Below, piece by piece: positions 10,606 to 21,403 of a stretch of 64,000 nucleotides of DNA (positions are counted from its first letter, which is position 1; the number at the start of each line of letters is the position of its first letter). The stretch comes from Miscanthus floridulus (Eukaryota > Streptophyta > Magnoliopsida > Poales > Poaceae). The position numbers and the translations under genes were made by a program. The stretch is taken from assembly GCF_019320115.1 (NCBI RefSeq), contig NC_089583.1, positions 79,315,928 to 79,379,927 on the forward strand, given 5' to 3'. The notes under the pieces were generated by a model. That model was not told the DNA's origin. It ran no database searches and saw only the letters and a program-made list of their open reading frames with translations.

Positions 10606-10904
10606 GATGGCCAATGGCCCAAGGCTATGAGGCCCAGGCGGCCCAATGCACGATACACAGGGAACGAGTGGGCCAAGTAGACGGAGCGCTTGCATGCGTG
10701 TGCTAGAGATACCTGTCTCCATGTACTTAAGAGAGAACGAGAGGAGGAAGAGAACAGACAATTTTGTAAACAACTCTATGAACTCAATACAACCCTGCCT
10801 TCCGGGCTCCTGTCGGATCCGCCTTCATCCCCTTCGTGCTCTCCAAATCCTTCCTAATTCTTCCCCAAATCCCTTGCTATCACTCACAAGGGGTTGCTCA
10901 ACTG
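10606..10904 (+). repeat. 5' LTR/leader remnant of element B
   Basis: No supported gene. The sequence begins with the GATGG target copy and holds GGCCCA-rich LTR-like sequence that ends around the CTCAATACAACCCTGCC stretch (10777-10805), then a short leader into RT. Assignment to the LTR rests on position. Confidence 0.45.
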
Positions 10905-11907
10905 ATCCATTTATGTCAGGTTCAACCAACCCAATCGGAGGATACTATACCAGATTCAGTACAGCAACTTGTACAACAGCATGATAATCTCTTTAAGGAA
11001 CCTGACTCTCTACCACCCCAACAGGAGTTTGATCGCAACATTCCTCTCCTCCTAGGCATGAAACAAGTGAATGTCAAGCCATATCGCTATGCTCCAATGT
11101 AGAAAGACAAAATTGAGCGTCAGATTCAGGAAATGCCGACTAACGGTATTATCTAACCTAGTCAGAGCCCATATGCCTCTCCGGTGCTCCTAGTGAAGAA
11201 GAAAGACGACAGCTGATGTTTCTATGTCGATTACAGACAGTTCAACAACATTACCATGAAGAATAAGTACCCACTCCTAGTAGTCGATGAGTTACTGGAT
11301 GAAACATGGAGCTACCTGGTTTACTAAGCTTGATATGCGTTCGAGTTACCATTAGATCAGATTGTTGCCTGCAGACGAAGCTAAAACAACATTCTGCACA
11401 CATAACGGTCACTGGGAGTTCTGAGTAATGCCCTTTGGGCTAACCAACGCTCCTATCATGTTTCAGGCGTTGATGAATACAATCTTCAAACTTCTTCTGC
11501 GCTAATGCGTCCTTGTATTTGTTGATGATATTCTGATCTGTAGCCAAACATTGGCAACCCTTCTTGTGCATTTACAACAAGTTTTCAAGATACTGGAGGA
11601 ACATCAATTGTTGTTAAAGCGCTCTAAGTGCTCGTTTGCTCAACAAACCCTGGAATACTTGGGCCACATTATCTGCCATCAGGGGGTGTCTACAGACCCT
11701 AAGAAAATTGAGGCCGTGGCCAACTGGCCTCCACCAACTAATGTGAAACAACTTAGGGGATTCCTTGGACTATCTAGTAACTATAGGAAATTTATCAAGA
11801 ACTATGGGCTTTTAAGTCGGCCACTCTCCGATCTCCTCAAGATGGATACATTGTTTCACTGGACTCCATAGCTTAAACTCAGTTTTGATACCTTGAAGCA
11901 CGCACTA
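10905..11907 (+). pseudogene. Reverse transcriptase fragment of element B
   Basis: Broken reading frame with typical gypsy RT order: an N-terminal FKEPDSLPPQQEFDR segment, PSQSPYASPVLLVKKKD, the FTKLDMRSSYH palm motif, VMPFGLTNAP, FVDDILI (the catalytic Asp pair) near 11522, then a clean stretch at 11551-11871 covering the RT thumb (GHIICHQGVSTDPKKIEAV). In-frame stops occur near 11101, 11154, 11216 and elsewhere. It stops at 11907, where a giant LTR is inserted; the next codons of the protein resume at 18998. Confidence 0.85.
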
Positions 11908-12791
11908 TGTGGTAGAACTGCCTAATCTAATGCCTCCCAGGAGTGCTCGTCTTCCATTAGACACTAAGCACCCAAGAGAGAACACTAAATTACTCGGTTT
12001 CGTCGGGCACACCCCAGTGGAGAACCCGAAAATCCACATTTTTCCATTAGGATCACAAATGAGAGAATAAAGCTTACATCATTCTTAACCATTTCTTACA
12101 TCACTTTTAATACAACATCAGAGTATAATATTTGTTATTATAACAATGGAATGTAATCATATTATCAAGGTTATAAACAATTTAATTGAAAAATGGAATA
12201 TAAATATGTGATCAGAATTACAGCAGAAATAAATATCTAATCATGATATGGTGAAGTATTGATATATAAACTACAACAACAGATTATGAAACTTTTATTT
12301 ATAAAAGCATTTGGTGGGAGTTATAAATAATAACTATGATCGCAGCGTAAAGAAAATCCTCTCTGAGCCCGTCAGGAGGAATCCACACACAAGAGTCAGC
12401 TCTAGCATCCATCTGTCACCTACAATAGGGGAAAATAAAACCCTGAGTACTCAATTGTACTCAGCAAGACTTACCCGATAAGAGGAAAGAAAAGACTCTA
12501 AGGATATGCAAGGCTATCTGGCTTGTGGGTTTATTGCATCTACATGAAGCATTACTAAATGTGCGTCCTTATATTCGATTTTTATTAGCAGTGCATTAGT
12601 TCATTAACTAACCATTCTATGTAAGCACCTATACTACTTTCAAGCAGGTGGTAAGCAATCATAGTTTCCTTTTTTCATCTTTCATCTTTTAGTTCTTACT
12701 ACGGTGCTAGAGTTAAGACAAGTCGTACCGACTCGGTGGTGATTCGTGAACCAATGTCCCTAGCTAGATACCCCAAAAACACATGCCCCAC

Positions 12792-15132
12792 TGAAGGGTC
12801 GAGATGGCGACTAGAGGGGGGGGTGAATAGTCTTTTCTAAAACTTAATCACGTCGGCTAACCGAAACAAATGCGGAATTAAAACTATTGGTCTAGCTAAG
12901 ACTATACCCCACTATATATGTTCACTAGCACCTTGCAAAGATAACAATTATGCAACAAAGGTGCCGGGCTAGTTAGAGCTCTCCTAAACAATTCTAGGAG
13001 CAAGGTTACACAAACCTATGCCACTAGTACTTTAAGCAACAAGGGAGCTCCTACACATGCTAGTAAGCAAAAGCACAAAGCTAACTAAGCTCACTAGCAA
13101 TGCTCAATAACAAGGCAACCAATGCCTAATTAGAGAGCGCAAAGACTTAGCTACACAAACTAAGCAATGTGACTAACAAGGTTACTAAAACTAAATTAGC
13201 CACGCAAGGGAGCTACTTCTATGCTACACAAGCAAGAAGGTAATTAGCAAGCTACACAAGCTATCTAATTACAAGAGCAACTACACAAGCTTAATATGTA
13301 TAAAAGTAATTGCAAGCTTGTATAATGGGGATGCAAACCAACGGGAAGAACAAGGTTGACACGATGATTTTTCTCCCGAGGTTCACGTGTTTGCCAACAC
13401 GCTAGTCCCCGTTGTGTCGACCGCTCACTTGGTGGTTCGGCGGCTAATTAGCATCACCCGCTAAGCCTGCATGTCGGGCGCCGCAAGAACCTACCCCTTG
13501 AGTGAGGGTAGCTCAATGACACGCTTTACTAGAGTTGCTCTTCGCGACTCCCGTGGGGCGAGCACAATGCCCCTCACAAGCACTTCTCCGAAGCGCCGCA
13601 CAAGCTTCTTGCATGCTTCGACGGAGACCACCACCAAGCCGTCTAGGAGGTGGCAACCTCCAAGAGTAACAAGCACCACCGGCTTGCAACTCGATCACCT
13701 AGTGCCACTCGATGCAACCTCACGATGCAATCGCACTAGAATCGCTCACTCACACAATCGGATGATTACTATCAAGTATATGTGTGATGGAGGGCTCCCA
13801 AGCACTCACAAGCATGGACACTAAGTCCCTTGAGGTGCTCCACACCAGCCATGGCCGAAGGCCACTTCTATTTATAGCCCCAAGGGCTAAACTAGCCGTT
13901 ACCCCTTCACTGGGCAACGGTCGGGCCGACCGGACGCTCCGGTCGTGTTGACCGGACGCTGGACCTCAGTGTCCGGTCGCTCGCAGATGACCACGTGTCT
14001 TGGTTCCAACGGTCACTTGACCTGACCGGATGCAGCAGCACTCAACTGACCAGACGTTGGACCCTCAGCGTTCGGTCGTTTCTAGTAAGCTCCTGAGCAT
14101 GATCGGACGCGTCCGGTCGAACGCGATCGGACGCAGCCAACGTCTGGTCACACTCCAGCTTCTGCGTCACCGTATGTCAGCCTGACCGGACGTAGCCTTC
14201 CAGCGTCCGGTGCATTTAGATCTAGCGTCCGGTCAGTTGACCGACGCCAACATCTTCGCGACCAACTCGTTTTCACTTCTAACTTCTTCACCCTTGCACC
14301 AATGTGCTAACCACCAGAATTTGCATCCGGCACAATAGAAAATAGGCATTCCATTTTCCCGAAAACGCCGAATCTTTGTAAATGTGCCAACACCACCAAG
14401 TGTACACCACCATGTGTATGTGTGTTAGCATTTTCACAATCATTTCCCAAAGGATGTTAGCCACTCAACTTGCCACGCCACTCGATCCTAGCGACAATGC
14501 AAAGTTAGATCACTCGAGTGGCACTAGATGACCGATATGCAAACAAGTTTGCCCCTCTTGATAGTATGGCCATCTATCCTAAACCCGGTCATAAACTTCT
14601 CTACACACCTATGACCGGTAGAATGAAATGCCCTAGGTTATACCTTTGCCTTGCGCATTCCATTCCATCTCCTCCAATGTTGATGCAACACATGCACCAA
14701 CACGATCAACAATGATATGATCCACTTCATATCATCATATGATCATATTGGTTCATCGATCTTGACTCTACTTGCTCTTCACCATTGCCATCGTCCATCG
14801 GCGCCAAGTCTTGCTCAAGCTTCACCGCCACGTGGTCCATCACTCCAAAGCCTTTGACTTGCCCTTCACGCTTGCAACCAGTCCATCAAGCCAAGTCTTG
14901 TCTTGATCTTCTCCACCTTGATCACATGACTCAATGTCATGTCTCATGTGCATTTAAGCTCCTTCATCATCACATGTGTGAGCTTTGCAACATCTCCAAG
15001 CCATTTTCACCTTCATGGCATATGTTGCTCACACACATGTACCTGTGGACTAATCACCTATGTATCTCACATAAACACAATTAGTCCACCTAAGTTGTCA
15101 CTCAATTACCAAAACCAAACAAGGACCTTTCA
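12792..15132 (-). mobile_element. SIRE/Maximus-type copia solo LTR with TSD CCCAC
   Basis: 2341 bp. Flanked by CCCAC at 12787-12791 and 15133-15137, a perfect 5-bp target duplication. On the minus strand it begins TGAAAGGTCC and ends with the CACCCCCCCC..TCTAGTCGCC stretch and CCCTTCA. It is closely related to the LTR at 52926-55072. No polypurine tract or primer site is attached, so the internal region was lost by LTR-LTR recombination. It holds no gene. Confidence 0.92.
13915..14250 (-). repeat. Array of CCGGACG / CGTCCGG half-sites in the copia LTR
   Basis: About fifteen variants of TGACCGGACGC and its reverse complement GCGTCCGGTCA are spaced at 10-40 bp. The same array is seen in two other LTRs of this family in the window (54059-54310 and 45039-45460). 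Confidence 0.75.
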
Positions 15133-18100
15133 CCCACTTGTACCCCGAGCACAAGCAGGACTAACCCATCACCCTCCTATCTTGGGTGTCCAGGTCCCTA
15201 TCCAAACTAGGACTCCAAGCCCCCGCTCCTGAGTCCCGAACTCAGTGCAGTGCAAGGACCTACTATCCCAAAAACCACCAAGACAGTCGGTTCAGAAAGA
15301 GCTGGATCCACGACAAGAGAGCAACAAGTCTTTCAAGTGCCCATACACAAGTATGTGCTCGGGATAATAAATCTATGATTTGCCTAGCATCTTATGCAAT
15401 AGCCGGTCCTTAACCGACACAGACAGAGAAAACAGTGTAACCAAGCTATGCCCTACATCCACGACGACACAACCTCTTACACCTACCAATACCCAAACCA
15501 TATCCCTGCCCGGTCACCATTTTCCTTTTCCACCATTTTTATATATTCTAAGTGATAATAATCCAATAATATATTTCCTAGCTCTCGCGAGTGACAACCA
15601 TCACTCGACTTCTATCGGAGTCCTATAGCATAGCAATCTACACGATCCTGTAATACTAGTGAGACTCATAGGATATATATATATATTTCATTCATCTCCT
15701 TAAAACTCAATGCACAAATATAATTTAAACTACAAAAAAGTAGGGGTTATGTACCGGATCTTGCCTGGGTAAGATATATATTTAAAAGTTAGTATCTACA
15801 TCTTTAGATCATCCACCATCAACTGAGTAGAAAACCCATTGCATCATCTCCTAGAGAGAATACCATTACACCATCTTTGGATCCCCAATCATCCTTCAAT
15901 TGATCCGTTGATCCACCATCGTACCTATATGATATGCATTGATGCAAATGCATAGACATAAATAACCAACGATAGCCGAAACACTTGGATACACGATCAT
16001 GCCTCATAAGCTAACAAGCTCACTCTAACGACGTCTGTACTTAGGCTACATATCCATGTTGGCAAATAAGGCGTTATTTCCCAACGAATGTTTTAGTTAT
16101 ATAAACCCAAGTTGTTTCTTTATTTCATTCTATCGATTTAATCATTATTCGGAATAGGACATCATTATCTATCTAGCAAACTAATTATTCTGGAGCCACA
16201 AAAACTACAGTGACTACCTAATATTGCTAGGAGCCTACTATAAAAATTTCAGATCCAACACGATTACCAATTTATCACAACAATTCCTACAAGTTTATAT
16301 TTTTACAATATTAAGTACCTTAAATTAATTATATAACTTATAAGAATATTATCAAATTACATGAACAAAATATACTAATAGGTAGATCATGATTTTAGGA
16401 GACTAACAAAATTGGTTTCACCATTTTTAGACAACTACATCAATTTATATTGATTTTACAATTTTATCTCCTAAACTAAATTAGCAATCGCTTTAGAAAG
16501 CTAAAGGGGCCAGCGGCCTCCTATTCGGCCCAGCGGTGGGCGTGACCTCAGCAAGGCCCACGGCGGGCGAGCTGGTTTGGTCCATAGGCGCACAGCGCGT
16601 GCATGGCCTAGTGGTGCAAGGCCGGTCTAGACAGGGCGCGCGGCCGGTGGCCCAGGCGGCAACGCCGTAACGGCGCGGATGACCCAAGCAGCAGGCAGGC
16701 CGCAGCCCAGTAAGCTAGCCCACGGGGAAAACCCAGTGGCGGCGGTACTACTTTGTGAGAAGGCCCCTGGGTTATCTCAAAATTAATCCGTAGTACCAAA
16801 CACTATTCACTTGAGTCACATAAATTACATTAGGGACCCTGAAAAACTTTGTTCTTACCACACGGTCCCTCTCGGCCTCCACACAAGCAGAGCACGGATA
16901 GGGGAATCCGGCCAGCGGCCGACTTCCGGTTGGGGAAGGCACGGCGGTGGCGGAGGACCGGCCGCGGGGCAGCGGCGGACTTGGACGCGCGCGGGTGTGG
17001 CCTAGACACTCCCTGCCGTGCCCCACAGAGGCATGGCCACGCGTAGCAGCGGGTGCGGCAGCATGGCATGGCGGTTCCCTATGCGAACGACGGCGATAGG
17101 AGCGGCACGGTCTACAGCGGCCGCGGAGGCGAGTAGCTGCTGCTGGCCGACAGCCAGGCGGTGCGAGGGCACAAAAATGCAGCGCGGGGAAGCCGTGGAC
17201 CAGCATGAGGCCACGGGCATGCGCGTGCTCACAAGGGCTGGGCGACGGACGGCGGAAAATGCAGCGACAGTGGCTCGACGGTGATGCAGCAAGCCTGAGC
17301 AGAGCGTGCGCGGGGATGCGTCGTGATTGCGCTCGCTGGTGACAACCACCGAGGTGCAGGCTATGCGCTTGGTGGTGGCGGCGCCGTGCGGGTCGTGGCT
17401 TGGCGCGATGGCATTCTCGGGCGGCGTTCGGCGAAGGCCACGGTGAAGAGATGGAGCGGCAAGGTGCTGTAGCATGGAACGTGATGCAGGGAGGAGAAAG
17501 GGGGTGCTAGTGCCACATGCGGAGGAGTGGAGATGCGGTGCACGACAGCGTGAGCTCGGGCACATGAAAGGGGCAGCGTAGGGAAGCTGTAGGTCCAGTG
17601 CAGCCGAGGGCACGGAGGTGGAGTGGGTCATGGAGGCGGCTAGGTGCTGCGACTGTCATGGCTGTAGGTGCGTGCGGTTGCGGCTCGGCCGGGCGCTTTG
17701 CGGTGGCGAGGAGCGGGGAATGGAGGGGCGACACTGCAGATACCGGGGTGTAGGGCGCGGACGCTGGGGTACCGAGCAGACACCGATGAAGGATGCAGTC
17801 AGAGGCAAGGAAGAAAGGGCCTATCGCAGCTACGATGGCTCGGCTGCTGGTGCTATAAAAATGCACTGGCCGCTGGTGCTCTAAAAGATGGGAACGTCAC
17901 CTATGCAGGACAGTGGATAGGAATTAGGCATGCAGGATGAGACACTAGCTTTTCCTGGCCTAACTCTGAGCACATGCGTGTAGCTCCACGCTACTCACAC
18001 GCGAGAGCCAGCTTTAGGTGATACCAAGAATCCTCGGCGCCACCAGCTGTCTCTCTCTGCGCCAGAGCACGAACGCGGGGACCAGGCAAGACAACGCGGC

Positions 18101-18997
18101 ATGGCCGGCAGCGGTGCGCCTACGCGCGCACATAGAGGTGAAAGGACACAGCATGGGACAGGGCGGCTTGACACATCAAGTGAGGGCCAAGGCAGAGGTA
18201 GGCACCTGTCGGAGGCAGTCAGTGGGCTAATCAAGCTATAGGGTGGAGGAAATAAGGAGACTGAAGCTCAGAGCAAAGAACAAGCTCACATGTGCTAAAC
18301 AATGAGACGTCTATGTGTAACAAGTCTCATCACATTAATTGGACCTATAGCGGCTCCATATATAACAATGACTATACACATAGTAAATGATTGTTGCATG
18401 GAGAAGTGACCACTGGTGGCGCTGCACTAATGCACCACGTGTATCACTCCTAGGCTATCAGCTGCACACATGCATCCAACACACGTACTACTCCATGCAA
18501 GCACCATCAATTCATCATATCCTTTATCATGCCTCAGCCTTTCAGTTGCATGCATGCATAAGTCATCACCACATTCATCAAACACCTGGCTGCATGCACT
18601 CATCGCATTTAAGGCTTCCCATTCATGCATGATCCAAGAGGTTCGAAAAATTGAATGGGAGGCTCAAGAAGCCATGAGGACAAGACCACAATACGTGATT
18701 CATAAGTATGTTTATACCTTAATTGACTAATAACCTTTAGCGCTTTTTGCTATAATTTTTAATATACCTAAACCTAATTAATTTCAACCACTTCGCATTT
18801 CAAACACTAGTCCATACGTCACACTGACTCATAGAAACAAAACATTTAGGAACTAATTAACCTATTGTTTAATATAATTTGCCAAAATGACACTTTTAAA
18901 CATAAGTTAAATTTTAAAATCTGAGAAAATCATTTTAGAAATTTTCTTAGGCCTAAATCTCGGCGCTAAACAAGATCATAACACCAGGGGTGTTACA

Positions 18998-19391
18998 CCC
19001 TCATATCTGCACCAGTGTTAGTGCTGTTGAACTTCCATAAATCGTTCACAATCGAGACTGATGCTTCCTCAACTGGCATAGGTACAGTGCTGTCTCAGGA
19101 ACATCATTCAGTCGCTTATATCAGCAAAGCTTTAGGGCCTAAGGAACAAGCTCTATCGACTTATGAAAAAGAATGTATGGCTGTGATTCTGGCTGTCACC
19201 AAATGGAAACCTTATTTACAGCATAAGGAGTTTACAATTCTCACCGACAACAAGAGCCTAGTTCATTTTGGTGAGCAGAAATTACATGACGGAATGCAGC
19301 AGAAGGCTTTTGTCAAATTACTCGGTCTCCAGTACAAGATATAGTACAAGAAAGGTTTGGAAAATAAAGCTGCTGATGCATTGTCACGATA
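18998..19391 (+). pseudogene. RNase H fragment of element B
   Basis: The frame picks up exactly where RT stopped at 11907 (…KHA then LISAPVLVL). The motifs FTIETDASSTGIGTVLSQ, YISKALGPKEQ, YEKECMAVI and FTILTDNKSLVHF hold the RNase H acidic residues. An in-frame stop follows at 19342-19344, after which similarity continues (ALSR-type end near 19389). Confidence 0.85.
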
Positions 19392-19439
19392 GCCTGAACC
19401 TCTGTAGTTACAAGCCATATCGTAGAGTACACCAAAGTG

Positions 19440-20890
19440 GCTAGAAATCATCATAGAAGGTTACACCAAAGATCATGATGCCAAACAACTTTTGATAGAG
19501 CTCAGCCTCACAGGTTCCAATGATAAGGGATTTACCTTAACTGATGGCATAATCAAATATAAGAACATAATTTGGTTGGGAAATCATACTGAAGCACATC
19601 AAGCTGTTCTTCTAGCTCTCTATTCCAGTGGATTGGGTGGCCACAGTGGCATCACCAGCACATATAATAAGATCAAGGCTCTGTTTGCCTGGCCTCAACC
19701 AAAAAATCTATCCAAGACTATATCAATGCTTGCGATGTATGTGCCCAGGCTAAACCTGAACACTGTAGATTACCTGGCCTCCTCCAACCCCTCCCTGTCC
19801 CAAACCATGCTTGGCACACCATAAGCTTGGATTTCATAGAAGGTCTACCCAAATCCAAACATTGATACAATTATGGTAGTGATCAACAAATTGACAAAAT
19901 ATGGTCATTTCTTGTGTCTATCTCACCCATACACTGCCCAATCCATTGCCCAAATCTTCCTGTCACATGTTTATAAGCTGCATGGTATGCCCTCTGTCAT
20001 TATTTTGGATAGGGACTGCATCTTCACTAGTGCCTTGTGGCAAGAGTTGTTTAGACTCACAGAAACCACTCTTAACATGAGTTTGGCATATCACCCTCAA
20101 ATAGACGGCCAAACTGAGCATTTAAATCAGTGCTTAGAAACTTATCTTCGCTGCATGGTTCACTCTTGTCCTCAAAAGTGGGCTCAGTGGATTCCACTCA
20201 TAGAATTTTGGTATAATACCACCTACCATTCTGCTCATGGTCTCACTCCCTTTGAAGCCCTTTATGGATATCCTCCTAAGCATTTTGGCATTACTACCAC
20301 TAACACATGTTCTGTTTCTAATCTGGATGAGTTCATCAAATCTCAAAACACCATGATCGAACATATCCAACATAATCTTGCTCGGGCACAACAATGAATG
20401 AAACATCAAGCTAACAAGAATCATCAGGAAAGAACATTTTAGGTTGGTGACTGGGTTTATGTGAAGCTCTAGCCACATATTCAGTAGTCGGTGACTCACC
20501 GAACTAATCAAAAACTAAGTTACAAGTATTTTGGGCCCCACTTGATCCTTCAAGCTGTTGGTAAAGTAGCTTACAAGCTTCAATTACCAGCCACTAGCCA
20601 GATTCACCCTGTTCTGCATGTGTCTCAGTTGAAGAAGGCCCTTTCTCCATCTGCGATGCTGTCTACTACAACGAATTGCAGCTGCTCTACATGTTGGATT
20701 CTCTGCCTCCAAGTCAGGTATTGACTCAACGTTTGCATTTGGTTGGTCATCGTGTGGTGCCTTTTGTTCTTGTGCAGCAAGAATCTTGCCCTCCACACTA
20801 GGCAACTTGGCAGGCAGCTACCACTATTCCTCATCTATTGCCGGCACCATCCTCTTCACCAGCATCGTGAGGGCGCGCTGCAACTTAATG
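19440..20890 (+). pseudogene. Integrase and C-terminal GPF/Y-type region of element B
   Basis: An integrase zinc-binding segment (HSGITSTYNKIKALFAWP, then a frameshift before ACDVCAQAKPEH near 19730), then ISLDFIEG near 19825, ILDRDCIFTS near 20003 and GQTEHLNQCLE near 20110 carry the D, D and E residues. The motifs LIEFWYNTTYHSAHGLTPFEALYGYPP are typical of chromovirus-like gypsy integrases. A downstream GPHLILQAVGKVAYKLQLP segment with HPVLHVSQLKK fits the GPF/Y module, followed by a degenerate possible chromodomain. At least two frameshifts and several stops are present. Confidence 0.83.
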
Positions 20891-20899
20891 GGGAGGAAT

Positions 20900-21403
20900 T
20901 GTCATGGATCGGCCTTGTGCTGTGCATATGGGTATTGGGCTACACTAGCTAATGGGCCTGTAAGTCGGCATGTAAGCCGCAAGGGTGTAATATTGGGCTT
21001 TGTCCCGTTTGCTATATTGTGAACTAAATTCATATAGCTGTGTGGGTGGATGGGATGACAACTAAGCAATAACAAAAACCATTTTGTCTTTCCTTCTATT
21101 GTCTTCCTCCCATGCTCTCTGCTGTGAGATGGCACCGCCGTGCTCCACCGCCGTAGTGCACACCGACACACCTCTCCAAACTATCTTGCCCATAACAGAA
21201 GGACTGGAGGTTGAAGATGACTCGACGTCTCGGGCATAGTGGTGCACCATAGGCGAGGGGCGACGCCATCTGGGCCTCAAAACTTATGGCCGGGAGATGG
21301 GGTGCATAGCAGATTAGGTCGTCTGGCTAGCAGGCCAGGCCCATCACTTAGCCTAGTTAGGCCTTGACCCTTAGGGTGCAGAGGCACAGTGTAACACCCT
21401 CAC
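20900..21403 (+). repeat. 3' LTR of element B, cut at its right end
   Basis: Starts TGTCATGGATC right after polypurine AATGGGGAGGAAT. It is interrupted at 21404 by a second giant LTR. Bases 21389-21403 (TGTAACACCCTCAC) resemble the start of that LTR, so the exact boundary may hold an extra small duplication. Confidence 0.65.

Larger units (their letters stand above)
11908..18997 (-). mobile_element. Del/Tekay-type giant LTR, probably a solo LTR, in element B
   Basis: TG (11908) to CA (18997). On the minus strand it starts TGTAACACC and ends TTCTACCACA, matching the ends of the plus-strand LTR at 21404-25434. The flanking five bases are CACTA and CCCTC, each one mismatch from the CACTC expected at the interrupted codons, so the target duplication is imperfect. 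Net length without the nested copia solo LTR is about 4.74 kb. It has a GC-rich block (16490-18230) with many meaningless ORFs and a conserved GTAAGT...TGTAG cassette at 12420-12474. No internal region or second LTR follows, which supports a solo LTR. Confidence 0.72.
10606..21403 (+). mobile_element. Degenerate, gag-less Ty3/gypsy element B, split by nested insertions
   Basis: Pieces of one plus-strand gypsy element: 5' LTR/leader remnant (10606-10904), RT (10905-11907), RNase H-integrase (18998-20890), polypurine tract AATGGGGAGGAAT and the start of a 3' LTR at 20900 (TGTCATGGATC). Gag and protease are absent. A Del/Tekay-type LTR splits the RT/RNase H junction, and element A sits at the left in the 5' LTR region. 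Many stops and frameshifts mark it as the oldest layer here. Confidence 0.8.

Noticed and set aside
16490..18234. Cluster of ORFs of 60-209 codons on both strands
   Set aside because: They overlap in all frames, are Ala/Arg/Pro-rich and lie in the GC-rich block of a giant LTR. Composition artefact. The same applies to 21885-23109.
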